64,000 bases of DNA, taken from positions 186,001 through 250,000 of the forward strand of contig NZ_CP133779.1 in the NCBI RefSeq assembly GCF_034347425.1, in the 5' to 3' direction. The position numbers were made by a program, and so were the translations under genes. The stretch's first letter is position 1. Each line of letters begins with the position of its first letter. The notes below the pieces were generated by a model that made no database searches, had not been told where the DNA came from, and saw only the letters and a program-made list of their open reading frames with translations. Source of the DNA: Undibacterium sp. CCC3.4. Lineage in GTDB: Bacteria; Pseudomonadota; Gammaproteobacteria; Burkholderiales; Burkholderiaceae_D. This document shows positions 53,715 through 62,634 of the stretch, in pieces.

Positions 53715-54157
53715 GACTGGAAGATTTTTTTGAAAAACGATGACACGGCCGGCTCATTTTGCACAGGCAAGTTCGGTTTGGCCAAACGTGCAAACACGCT
53801 GGCCAAACTGCCGGCCTTGGCGGTCGGAGCTGTAGCTTGAGCTGTAGCTGTAGCTGCGGCTGGAGCTGGAGCAGGAGCAGGAGCAGAAACAACACTGCGC
53901 ACGAATGGCTCGGCATGAAGGGCAGCCACAGCGGTCGCTACGCTCGGTAGCGTGCGCAGCACCGGGCACGCGACTGGCTCAGCCAGCGCTACCTGGTCCG
54001 CTTCCGGCTCCGGCTCTGGCAGCGCATGCACGCGCACGTCGCGCAGCAAGGGCCAGCGCTGTTTCGCCTGTTCCGTTTCGGCCTGGCGATTAATTTCTTG
54101 ATAACCAGCCGCCGATTGGCCGAATTTTTGAAAAAGATTTTTTACGTCATCATCCAT
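53711..54157 (-). CDS. bcsP: BcsP/BcsR-like cellulose biosynthesis accessory protein
   Basis: 148 aa from the ATG giving [20 protein letters not shown]; this N-terminal block matches the BcsR/BcsP motif (D-D-x-x-x-L-F-x-x-F). The middle is low complexity ([19 protein letters not shown]), and the end is again ordered ([26 protein letters not shown]). A TTG at 54205 overlapping the bcsD stop is an alternative start. It overlaps bcsQ by 4 bases, and BcsR-type proteins bind BcsQ and support synthase assembly, so the context fits well. Confidence 0.8.
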   Translation of the reverse strand: MDDDVKNLFQKFGQSAAGYQEINRQAETEQAKQRWPLLRDVRVHALPEPEPEADQVALAEPVACPVLRTLPSVATAVAALHAEPFVRSVVSAPAPAPAPAAATATAQATAPTAKAGSLASVFARLAKPNLPVQNEPAVSSFFKKIFQS

Positions 54158-54201
54158 AATAGTCACTTGCCCTGTTTCTTTGTGTCGCCCAGAGGCGAGA
54201 T

Positions 54202-54687
54202 TCAACGACGGGTAAAATACGCGGGTGTCTCATGTTGTTTTTTTAGCTCATAGACGAATAACTGACCGTCTTCCAACACCGCGCCGCGTTGCACCAAATG
54301 CAGGCTAGGGTCCATGCCCAAACCTTCAAACCATTGTGCGTAAATTCCTTCGATCAAAGCCGGCGACCATTCCAGTGCGGCTTCACCAAACGCCGCTTTC
54401 AGCGGTGAGGCATGGTGAGCGACTTGCAAACTGTCGGCTTCCTCGATCAACTCGACCCAACCCCAATTCAATTGCGCCCACATCACATTCATAGCCGCCG
54501 CCAGCGCCGGCAAACTGCTGCCGTCGGTAACCGGCAAGCTCTGTGCCATGGTTCGACCCAAATCATGCATAAACGCACGCAGCTCGGCCGGTTCGGCTTT
54601 GCTGGAAAATTGGCTGGCAAAGGCATGCAAGAAAATTCGCCACTGCTGAGAACACTGCTGTATTTCGTAATATCCAAGGTTATTCAT
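54202..54687 (-). CDS. bcsD: Cellulose synthase subunit D
   Basis: 161 aa, the size of Komagataeibacter BcsD (AxCesD). Recognised parts are YYEIQQCSQQWRIFLHAFAS, ELRAFMHDLGRTMAQSLPV, MWAQLNWGWVELIEEADSL and FGEAALEWSPALIEGIYAQW, ending in FEGLGMDPSLHL. BcsD octamers line up glucan chains in the periplasm or associate with a cytoplasmic scaffold for crystalline cellulose. It is the first gene of the main bcs transcript, upstream of bcsP. The ribosome site is weak. Confidence 0.85.
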   Translation of the reverse strand: MNNLGYYEIQQCSQQWRIFLHAFASQFSSKAEPAELRAFMHDLGRTMAQSLPVTDGSSLPALAAAMNVMWAQLNWGWVELIEEADSLQVAHHASPLKAAFGEAALEWSPALIEGIYAQWFEGLGMDPSLHLVQRGAVLEDGQLFVYELKKQHETPAYFTRR

Positions 54688-55119
54688 GACTGGATTCAGC
54701 TTTTCTTTAATGGAAGTTGTTCTTGTTAAGAGAATATTTTTTATATTACGAACTGTTACAACATGTCTACAACTTTACCACTTGGTATCAATGGCCGTCC
54801 AGCAATCTGCAGTACTTAAATGTCAACAATCTATAATCAGGAAAAATTTGCTGAAAAAGCTAAGCTTCCTCATAGCTATCACCGCAAATCACGGCATTTT
54901 CGGTGAAATACTCTTACTTTACGGCAACTACCGGTGGACGCGAGTGCTCGCACACACACGATTAACGTGCTGCGACAGGTCAATACTGTGGAGTTGGAAG
55001 AGAAAAACACTGGAATTATGCGGCACAGCAGTGTGAGCAAAGCGCAAATTTTATTTTGATTTTAATCAAACAAAAATGACGCGATCTACTTCCTTCCCGC
55101 ATCGGGGAAGGAAGTAGAC
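54688..55119. promoter_or_regulatory. Upstream region of the cellulose operon
   Basis: 432 bases with no credible gene; an open frame on the plus strand (54686-55036) has no coding character. It must hold the bcsD promoter on the minus strand and includes the hairpin that ends the upstream bcsQ-like gene. It is AT-rich at 54700-54900. No operator could be named. Confidence 0.5.
55085..55118 (-). terminator. Hairpin after the second bcsQ-like gene
   Basis: A perfect 14-bp stem TCTACTTCCTTCCC/GGGAAGGAAGTAGA with a 6-base loop starts 2 bases after the stop codon. A short T-run (ATTTTTG) follows at about 10 bases, so termination is likely but not textbook. Confidence 0.65.
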
Positions 55120-55887
55120 TTAGGAAAGACGCGGATGCAAGCCCACGGTACGAATCAAAAAATCGGCAATGGCTTGTAAATTGATGGCGGCCGGATCATG
55201 ACTTTGGTACAGCACGACCGGGCGTTCGTATGCCAGCGCCTCTTCGACTGCGGCACTATCGGGCACAACGAAGGGCAGCATACGCTCACCAAGACGATCG
55301 GCCATCAAGGTCAGCACATCTTGTCCCAGCATGCGCGCATTACTTTGATTGAGCAGATAAGCCGAGGCGACGCTGCTGCCACGGTAGCTCGCGATCAAAG
55401 CTTCCATTTCCGGCAGCGTCGAATACGAGGCCGCATCGGCCAGCACAACGACGAGCAGAAAATCGGCTGCCTGCATGGCTTGTTTAAGATAAATCGACGG
55501 CCCTGGCGGCGTGTCGAGCAAGACGATGGTGTCAGGGGCTAAATTGGCGCTGTGTAATTTATTTCGCAACCAATCATCGCGCTGTTCGAGATCGCGTTCA
55601 AAACGTAGCCGGCGCGCCTCACCACCATTACCGTAAGGCACGAAGCTGCCAGCAAACGGGCTGACATGGCTAACGCCGGCCAAGCGTGTGCGGTTACCGG
55701 TCAAGGCGCTGATACCTTTGCAATCATTTTGGTCGAGCCCGCCCAAGTGCCATTGCAAGGCATTTTGCGGGTCGAGATCGATCGCCAGCACCGGCTGCGC
55801 GCGCGCATGCAAGGCCGCCGCCAGATTAGCGCACACCGTGGTTTTGCCCACCCCACCCTTGGCCGAGACGACGGCGATCACAAACAT
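55120..55887 (-). CDS. Second BcsQ-like ParA-family ATPase
   Basis: 255 aa, the same length as the operon bcsQ and clearly its paralogue: [90 protein letters not shown]. It lies between tldD and the bcs promoter region and is separated from bcsD by a hairpin and about 430 bases. Both copies keep the deviant Walker A Lys residues, so both may be active. It may control the same synthase, a different site, or be the older copy. Confidence 0.85.
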   Translation of the reverse strand: MFVIAVVSAKGGVGKTTVCANLAAALHARAQPVLAIDLDPQNALQWHLGGLDQNDCKGISALTGNRTRLAGVSHVSPFAGSFVPYGNGGEARRLRFERDLEQRDDWLRNKLHSANLAPDTIVLLDTPPGPSIYLKQAMQAADFLLVVVLADAASYSTLPEMEALIASYRGSSVASAYLLNQSNARMLGQDVLTLMADRLGERMLPFVVPDSAAVEEALAYERPVVLYQSHDPAAINLQAIADFLIRTVGLHPRLS

Positions 55888-55918
55888 AGTCGATTCCTCC
55901 CATCCAGCGCGCCAAGCA

Positions 55919-57379
55919 TCAGGCCGTACCGCCGACCGTCAAACCTTCAATCCGCAGACTAGGCTGACCGACCCCGACCGGCAGGCTCTGGCCTTCTTTG
56001 CCACACACGCCGACACCTGAATCAAGGCGCATGTCATTGCCTATCATGGAAACGTGGTTCAATACCTCGGGGCCATTGCCAATGAGGGTAGCGCCTTTGA
56101 CCGGATAACTGATCTTGCCGTTTTCTATCATGTAGGCTTCGCTGGCAGAAAATACGAACTTGCCGTTGGTGATATCGACCTGACCGCCGCCAAAGTTGAC
56201 CGCATACAAGCCGTGTTTGACCGACGCCAAAATTTCTTCCGGGTCTTTATCGCCGGCCAACATATAAGTATTGGTCATGCGCGGCATCGGCAGGTGGGCG
56301 AATGATTCGCGCCGGGCATTGCCGGTCACGGCGGTCTTCATCAGACGGGCATTCATCGTATCCTGCATATAGCCTTTGAGTATGCCATCTTCGATCAAGG
56401 TATTGTACTGGGTAGGATTACCTTCATCATCGACATTGAGCGAACCGCGGCGGTCTTGCAAGGTACCATCATCGACTACGGTGACGCCCTTGGCGGCGAC
56501 ACGCTCGCCGATGCGACCGGAAAAAGTGCTCGATCCTTTGCGATTGAAATCGCCTTCCAAACCATGACCTATGGCTTCATGCAACAACACGCCAGGCCAA
56601 CCGGGGCCGAGCACGACCGTCATTACACCAGCCGGTGCCGGGCGGGCATCGAGATTGACCAAGGCCGATTTGACGGCTTCATCAGCAAATTTTTCCAGCA
56701 AGACATCGGAAAAGTAACTGTAATCATAGCGGCCACCGCCGCCACTCGAGCCCATTTCACGGCGACCATTCTGTTCGGCGATGACGGTCAGCGAAATCCG
56801 CACTAAAGGCCGCACATCCGCAGCAATGACGCCATCGCTGCGTGCCACCAAAATCACATCGTATTCGCCGGCCAGACCAGCCATGACTTGAACGATGCGC
56901 GGATCTTTGGCGCGAGCGATTTTTTCCAATTTTTCCAGTAAATTGACTTTTTCAGTGGCATCTAATGAAAGCAAGGGATCTTCGCGCAGATACAGATCGC
57001 GTCCGTGCACATCTTGCAGACTGCTGGCGACCTTGATTTTGCCATTGCCGCTGCGACCGATGGTGCGGGTAGCGCGGGCGGCTTCGGACAAGGCGCGCTC
57101 GGAAATTTCATCAGAATAAGAGAAGGCCGTTTTATCACCGGAAATGGCGCGCACGCCCACCCCTTGGTCGATGGAAAAGCTGCCGGTCTTGACGATGCCC
57201 TCTTCCAAGCTCCAGCTCTCGCTGCGGGTGAATTGGAAATACAGGTCGGCATAATCGACCTTATGCGTAAACATCGAACCGAGCACTTTGGACAGAGCTG
57301 TTTCATCCAAACCAAAGGGTGTCAATAAAATCTCGCGCGCAATGGCGAGGTGGTTCACAGCGGATTGAACTGTCGTCAT
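55919..57379 (-). CDS. tldD: Metalloprotease TldD
   Basis: 486 aa. The zinc motif HEAIGH (267-272) lies within [17 protein letters not shown]. Other TldD/PmbA features are the N-terminal [39 protein letters not shown], and the C-terminal [20 protein letters not shown] with [15 protein letters not shown]. TldD works with TldE (PmbA) on unfolded peptides and in maturation of some peptide antibiotics such as microcin B17. No tldE is in the window. It precedes the bcsQ-like gene by 31 bases. Confidence 0.96.
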   Translation of the reverse strand: MTTVQSAVNHLAIAREILLTPFGLDETALSKVLGSMFTHKVDYADLYFQFTRSESWSLEEGIVKTGSFSIDQGVGVRAISGDKTAFSYSDEISERALSEAARATRTIGRSGNGKIKVASSLQDVHGRDLYLREDPLLSLDATEKVNLLEKLEKIARAKDPRIVQVMAGLAGEYDVILVARSDGVIAADVRPLVRISLTVIAEQNGRREMGSSGGGGRYDYSYFSDVLLEKFADEAVKSALVNLDARPAPAGVMTVVLGPGWPGVLLHEAIGHGLEGDFNRKGSSTFSGRIGERVAAKGVTVVDDGTLQDRRGSLNVDDEGNPTQYNTLIEDGILKGYMQDTMNARLMKTAVTGNARRESFAHLPMPRMTNTYMLAGDKDPEEILASVKHGLYAVNFGGGQVDITNGKFVFSASEAYMIENGKISYPVKGATLIGNGPEVLNHVSMIGNDMRLDSGVGVCGKEGQSLPVGVGQPSLRIEGLTVGGTA

Positions 57380-57488
57380 GGATATTCACCGATACGAAAA
57401 ACTGAAAAAAAATTTATAATGCGCCCAACGTATGGGGCATCTGCAATTAGGACATTGTATACAAAGCTGTCGGCACGCACCGTCGATC

Positions 57489-58286
57489 TCACAAACGACG
57501 ATGTTGCCAAGCCGGCAGACTGGCCCTGACTTGGGCCAACACGGCCTCATCCAACACGCCGCCGACTACCCCTTCTCCTTCGTCGAGACAAGCCAGCACC
57601 TTGCCCCAAGGATCAATCAGCATGCTGTGCCCCCAAGTACGACGACCATTCAGATGCAGTCCACCTTGGCCACAAGCAAGCACATAGCATTGGTTTTCGA
57701 TTGCGCGCGCACGCAACAATATCTCCCAATGGGCCGCCCCGGTGGTATGGGTAAACGCGGCCGGCACGAGCAGTAAACGGCAGTCGCCCAAGGCCCGATA
57801 CAATTCGGGGAAACGTAGATCATAACAGATCGACAAACCGACTCGGCCCGCTTCGGTCTCAAAGCTGGCTACCTCATTGCCGGCAACGATAGTGCGGGCC
57901 TCTTGGTAAGATTCGCTGTCATTCTGAAAGCCGAACAAATGCATCTTGTCATAACGCGCGCAGCGCTGGCCGTCCGGTGCGTAGACCAGTGTGCTGTTGA
58001 GTACCTTGTCAACGGTACCAGACTGCAGCGCAATACTGCCGCCGACCAGCCATAATTTGAGCTCGCCTGCCAGCGCGGCCATAAAACCTTGTAAGGGGCC
58101 ATGGCCATCGACCTCGGCAATCGCACATTTATCGGTTTCATGCAACCCTAACAGGGCCCAATACTCGGGCAACAAGACCAAGCGCGCGCCCTCAGCAGCA
58201 GCTTGACGGATCAAGCGCTCGGCCGTGGCCAGATTCTGTGCCGGATCGGGGCTGGAAACCATTTGAATCGCAGCTAATTTCATCAT
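57489..58286 (-). CDS. Carbon-nitrogen hydrolase (nitrilase superfamily, omega-amidase/Nit-like)
   Basis: 265 aa. The Glu-Lys-Cys triad is visible: Glu in LVLLPEYWALLG, Lys in RCARYDKMHLFGF, Cys in VGLSICYDLRFPELYRAL. Other Nit features are AAFTHTTGAAHWEILLRARA and GHSMLIDPWGKVLAC. It probably hydrolyses amides such as deaminated glutathione (Nit1/YafV-like). The start (two ATGs in a row) overlaps the yhdP stop, so the two genes are translationally coupled, a common arrangement in betaproteobacteria. Confidence 0.92.
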   Translation of the reverse strand: MMKLAAIQMVSSPDPAQNLATAERLIRQAAAEGARLVLLPEYWALLGLHETDKCAIAEVDGHGPLQGFMAALAGELKLWLVGGSIALQSGTVDKVLNSTLVYAPDGQRCARYDKMHLFGFQNDSESYQEARTIVAGNEVASFETEAGRVGLSICYDLRFPELYRALGDCRLLLVPAAFTHTTGAAHWEILLRARAIENQCYVLACGQGGLHLNGRRTWGHSMLIDPWGKVLACLDEGEGVVGGVLDEAVLAQVRASLPAWQHRRL

Positions 58287-61200
58287 TCTGTCTTTCCTTT
58301 CAACAAATCCGGCGTCGGCGTCGGGGCCATCAGCGATTTCAGATCCTGATGGTCGATTTTTTTGACAATGGCATCATTCCACGGTCCGCTGATCATATAT
58401 TCAAACGTGAAAGCCCGTGCCAAGGGTTCGCGCAAAAACAATTGCGCTAAAAATGTTCCCAGGCCGATCACCGGATTCACCGCCAAACCATACACCACCG
58501 AAGCGGCACCGGCATTAATGACCGGAATCACTACCACATGCAATTGCTGGGTTTCGCGCGCCATATCGGCACTACCACTGATGACGACCGTCGCGTTCAC
58601 ACCGCGCATCTTGAAGTTATCGGTCACGGCCACGCCTTGCTCGATGCGGGCGGTTCCGGTGAGGGCATCAAAGCCGAAGCCTTCGGAAAACACATCACGG
58701 AAATCGAGGCTCAAGCGACGCGGCAAAGATTGCATGCTCAATACGCCTAATAATTTCGCCGCACCGGGATCGACTTTCAAAAACTGGCCGCTGGCTAAGT
58801 CCAACTGCACCTGACCACGCATGCTGGCAATATCGATCGCGTAAGGCAAACCGCTCCAACTGACATCGCCTTGCAAGCGGCCACGGCCGCCTTTGATCAC
58901 ATTGGCAAAGCCCAGACGATTGAGCAGTTGCCCACTATTGGCCACCTCGAGCACGTAATCGAGCTCGGTGCTGCCAGCCCCGGCGCGTTTGCTCCACTTA
59001 CCACTGGCCTTGAGTTCCGCATCAGGATTTTTCAAGATCACTTTCGCCAATTGCCATTCGCTCACTCCGGCAACGGTTTGGTTACTGGCCAAGAGCTCAA
59101 GCTTGCCTAATTTCTTATCAAACAATTCAAAATCATCGACAATGATATCCAAGGCAGGCAGCTGCGTTGCAGCACTACTACCCAGCATCAAATCACTGAC
59201 ATCAGACGCGGCGGAAGCGGGAATATTGAGTCGACTCAGACGCGCCGTGACCGTACCGGCACGCTGAGAGCTATTCCCATCGCTCCAACTCAGCTGGCCC
59301 GATACTTGATTTGAATCAACATTCGCCTGCCACACATTTTTTTGATGCGATAAGCCGACCGTCGCCTGATCAAGTTGCTTGCCGAATAAATGCAATTGCG
59401 CCGTCTTTAATGTCAGTGAGCTGACATCGAGATACGGCGCGATATCGACACTGCCGCGACTGTCACTGCCGTTCGCCACAGCAGTGCTCAAGAGCGTGCG
59501 CCATTCATCAACATTGAGCAGCGGAGTTTGAATATTCGCCACTATGCCAGTACGAAACTCCGGTGCGGCCACGCCGACACCAATACTGCCGCCGAGAATT
59601 TTCCAATTGGCCGTCTTCTCGCTGTCGCGCTGACGTTGATATCTTGCATGCAAGAGGTTACCCAAATGAATCGACCAATCATCCTGCAGTAGATTACCGT
59701 TAACTGGAGACAACAGTTCTATATGCAAGGGCACGATGCTGCTGGCAGATTTGCGCAAGGGAGAAGGAAAATTCAATGTCAGCCCTTGCAAGGCGGAATC
59801 AATCACAATTTCCGACGTTTGTTTTTTGACATTAACAGTAGTCACATACCGTGTCGCACCGCTGATTTTATCAGCCAAAGGTGCACGCACCGAAGCCGGC
59901 AGAAATTGCAGCAAACCTTCGGCGCTGGCGCTGCCGTCAAGCCGCACGCGGATACTCTCATCTTTTTGAGAACCACCACTGACTTGCAGCGCGCCACCGA
60001 GCGCATAGCCCTTAAGCGCACCGAGATTGACCCCACGTTCGTTGAATTCTATCTTACCATTGGCAGCCGTGACTTGCGGCAAACCCGGCTGTAATTGCAC
60101 ATCGTTATTGAACAACTGCAGTTGTCCCTGCACTTTGGCATCAATCAAATGGCGCAGTGGCAATTGCAATTTCAAGTGCAAAGCGGCCGCGCCAGCGCTC
60201 TTGGTTTCGCTTAAAAAGTGACTGAGCCAAGCATCAACCGGGCTGGCACCGACATAATTAAGCATATTTTGCAAACTGCTGCTGACTTGACCATCAATCG
60301 CCAATACCGCATTGGTACTCAGTAAATCCGGAATCACCGCACTCACCTTGTGCAAATCCGCGCTCAGCGTACTGGCGCTGTTGCCATCGATTTCCATGCG
60401 GGCGCGGTCAAATGCAAAATTCCCTTGTATCGCCTCAATCACCGGCCACAACGGCGCTTTCGCTCCATCCGCCAGTGCGCCAGCAGTAAAATCGAGGCGG
60501 CCGCCATGAATATTGCCTTTAACTAAGAACTCCCCCTTGCTACGCGCGCGCGCGTCGTTGGCCGAGAACGGAAAATACGCCAAGTCGCCGCGCAAGCGCA
60601 ACTTCACCTCGTCGGCACGGCCATCGAGAATCGCTTTGGTCAGCCAATGCCGTAAGTCAGGTTCGGCGGCAGTGGGAATGAAGCGATCAAGCTGCTTGAG
60701 ATCAAATCCATTGACCTGTGCATGCACATCGACCATGCCGGGCTCGCTCTGGCCGCGCGGTCCCAGCATGAAGCGGTGGCTGCCGCTCAGACTGGCATGC
60801 ATGCCATCTTGCTGCAGATCGAGTTTTGCCACCTGAAATAATAATTGATCAGCACCAATAAATTTCCACTCGGCCTGCATCGTCAAACTCTGCAGCGGTA
60901 TCGTCGGATCGATGAAGTAACCAGCCGTATTGAATGAGATATCGCGCGCGTCGAGGACAAACTGGCCGCCCTTATCGCTGGCATCAAGATGACCGGACAG
61001 ATTTTCAAAACCTGGAATCGCCAGCAAAGCGACTTGGGCCGGTTCGCTTGCCGTTTTCGCGCGACTGGCTTGTGCCGCCTGCGCGCGCAGCGATAAATGT
61101 TCGAAACCACCCTTGAGGGTATAAGCGGCAATATGCGGATAACTGCCTAGCCAACTGGCACTGAAATTACGCAATTGACCACGCGGCGCGAAATCGCTGA

Positions 61201-62449
61201 GAACTTGTCGCTGATCAGCCGGCAAGGGCAGATGTCGGGCAAAATTGGCCAGCGTTTGTAAATCGAGGAAGGCCGCTGCGAGTTCGACTCGGTCGGGCTT
61301 GCCGTGGCTACCGGGGGTAAATTTTTCCGCCACGCTGGTAGGTGGCAAGACTTCACCATCCCGTGATCGCATGGTCAAATGTTGAATGGCAAACGCATGT
61401 CCGGCCGGGCCGAACACGGCCGGCAAGAGCTGCTTGGCCAAGCCGGCGGTTTCGCTGGCCACTACCCGTCCACTGATCACGGCCATATCGAGTAAAGGCA
61501 GGCTGGCATCGAGCCGGCCGCGCACGTCGGCCAGTTTGAGGTCGGCGGTCAAATCAGCCACGCGGCCGGCATCGAGACGCAGCCAGGCGCGCAGTGCCCC
61601 ACTGCCACTCTCGATTTGCGCCGGATAATCGAAATAGGCCTTCATAGCCGCCAGATCAACATAGGCCATGTCGGCGTACACTTCGCCGCTCCACGACGAG
61701 ATATCGCTGACTTTTTTGGCAAAGGCACGGTGGACAAAATCACCACGTAGATCAAGCGGTGCCGCCAGTGCTGCCGGTGGCGTGGCGCGCAGTGAAAACT
61801 GATGATGCCGCCAGCGATTCTGCCAGATCAAATTGAGCGCCGTAAAATGCACGGGGGGCGCTTGTAATTGTTGGTCATTCCAACTCAAGTCACCGTCACG
61901 TATCACGATTTGCCTCTGAGCAAGCAACCAATCCAAGCCCTGGCCATCACTATTACCATGCAAATCGATGGAAAAGCCGCCAACCGTCAACTTGCCATCG
62001 GCGCTACGTTGCATCGCCAAACTCGGCCGCAACAGCTCGATGCGCTCAAAACGCAAATCCAGCGCTGCCAGTGACCACCACGACAAGGTCGTGCGTACCT
62101 CCGGCAGTGCCAGCGCCGGCTTACCCTGCAGATCATGCAATACGAGCTCTTGCAACACCAGTTGCGGATTGAGACCTTGCCACGAAGCACGCAATGCTCC
62201 CATCTGTACCTCGCGTCCTATGGCATGGCTGATCAATTGTTCCACTTCGGTTTTGTAATCAGCCACATGAGGCAGCAACAGATAGCGTAAGCCGAGTAAC
62301 ACTATGCAAAAAAGAAAATACAGTATCAGCAAGCTGCGTAACAAGCAGCGCACACTGTGTGCGCACACGCGCGACACACACCGCAACCGGACCAGCAAAC
62401 GACGGCCGAAGCCAGCGCGCAGCGGCGCAGCGGGAAGTTCTGTCATCAT
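58283..62449 (-). CDS. yhdP: Large AsmA-like protein YhdP (TIGR02099)
   Basis: 1388 aa. One N-terminal membrane helix (LLILYFLFCIVLLGLRYLLL, about 39-58) anchors a long periplasmic body rich in beta repeats (LVLQELVLHDLQGKPALALP; GAVRAs-like blocks not further divided). The C-terminal AsmA-type domain ends with MRGVNATVVISGSADMA, VVIPVINAGAASVVYGLAVN and LAQLFLREPLARAFTFEYMI. YhdP, TamB and YdbH bridge the periplasm and carry phospholipids to the outer membrane in E. coli. It lies next to the nitrilase gene and divergent from glnE. Confidence 0.93.
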   Translation of the reverse strand: MMTELPAAPLRAGFGRRLLVRLRCVSRVCAHSVRCLLRSLLILYFLFCIVLLGLRYLLLPHVADYKTEVEQLISHAIGREVQMGALRASWQGLNPQLVLQELVLHDLQGKPALALPEVRTTLSWWSLAALDLRFERIELLRPSLAMQRSADGKLTVGGFSIDLHGNSDGQGLDWLLAQRQIVIRDGDLSWNDQQLQAPPVHFTALNLIWQNRWRHHQFSLRATPPAALAAPLDLRGDFVHRAFAKKVSDISSWSGEVYADMAYVDLAAMKAYFDYPAQIESGSGALRAWLRLDAGRVADLTADLKLADVRGRLDASLPLLDMAVISGRVVASETAGLAKQLLPAVFGPAGHAFAIQHLTMRSRDGEVLPPTSVAEKFTPGSHGKPDRVELAAAFLDLQTLANFARHLPLPADQRQVLSDFAPRGQLRNFSASWLGSYPHIAAYTLKGGFEHLSLRAQAAQASRAKTASEPAQVALLAIPGFENLSGHLDASDKGGQFVLDARDISFNTAGYFIDPTIPLQSLTMQAEWKFIGADQLLFQVAKLDLQQDGMHASLSGSHRFMLGPRGQSEPGMVDVHAQVNGFDLKQLDRFIPTAAEPDLRHWLTKAILDGRADEVKLRLRGDLAYFPFSANDARARSKGEFLVKGNIHGGRLDFTAGALADGAKAPLWPVIEAIQGNFAFDRARMEIDGNSASTLSADLHKVSAVIPDLLSTNAVLAIDGQVSSSLQNMLNYVGASPVDAWLSHFLSETKSAGAAALHLKLQLPLRHLIDAKVQGQLQLFNNDVQLQPGLPQVTAANGKIEFNERGVNLGALKGYALGGALQVSGGSQKDESIRVRLDGSASAEGLLQFLPASVRAPLADKISGATRYVTTVNVKKQTSEIVIDSALQGLTLNFPSPLRKSASSIVPLHIELLSPVNGNLLQDDWSIHLGNLLHARYQRQRDSEKTANWKILGGSIGVGVAAPEFRTGIVANIQTPLLNVDEWRTLLSTAVANGSDSRGSVDIAPYLDVSSLTLKTAQLHLFGKQLDQATVGLSHQKNVWQANVDSNQVSGQLSWSDGNSSQRAGTVTARLSRLNIPASAASDVSDLMLGSSAATQLPALDIIVDDFELFDKKLGKLELLASNQTVAGVSEWQLAKVILKNPDAELKASGKWSKRAGAGSTELDYVLEVANSGQLLNRLGFANVIKGGRGRLQGDVSWSGLPYAIDIASMRGQVQLDLASGQFLKVDPGAAKLLGVLSMQSLPRRLSLDFRDVFSEGFGFDALTGTARIEQGVAVTDNFKMRGVNATVVISGSADMARETQQLHVVVIPVINAGAASVVYGLAVNPVIGLGTFLAQLFLREPLARAFTFEYMISGPWNDAIVKKIDHQDLKSLMAPTPTPDLLKGKTE

Positions 62450-62634
62450 TGCGGGTGTTGACTGCCGTAGGCAGTATAGGTGAGCAAGTTCACCAAAAAA
62501 TCCGCTGTCGTCAAGTTACAATCCTGTATTCAATTTACACATTAAGGTTACGACATCACTAAGGCGGCGCAATCGCTTAGAATGGAAGCACGGCCAGTCC
62601 ATGACCGTCTTTTGCCACTCACTTCGTACCGACT
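62450..62634. promoter_or_regulatory. Divergent region between yhdP and glnE
   Basis: 185 bases holding both promoters. TTACAATCCTGTATTCAAT around 62515 is AT-rich and promoter-like, but I find no pair of boxes to assign with confidence. Confidence 0.35.

Noticed and set aside
54686..55036. Plus-strand open frame of 116 codons upstream of the cellulose operon
   Set aside because: No ribosome site, atypical composition and position inside a promoter region; treated as non-coding.
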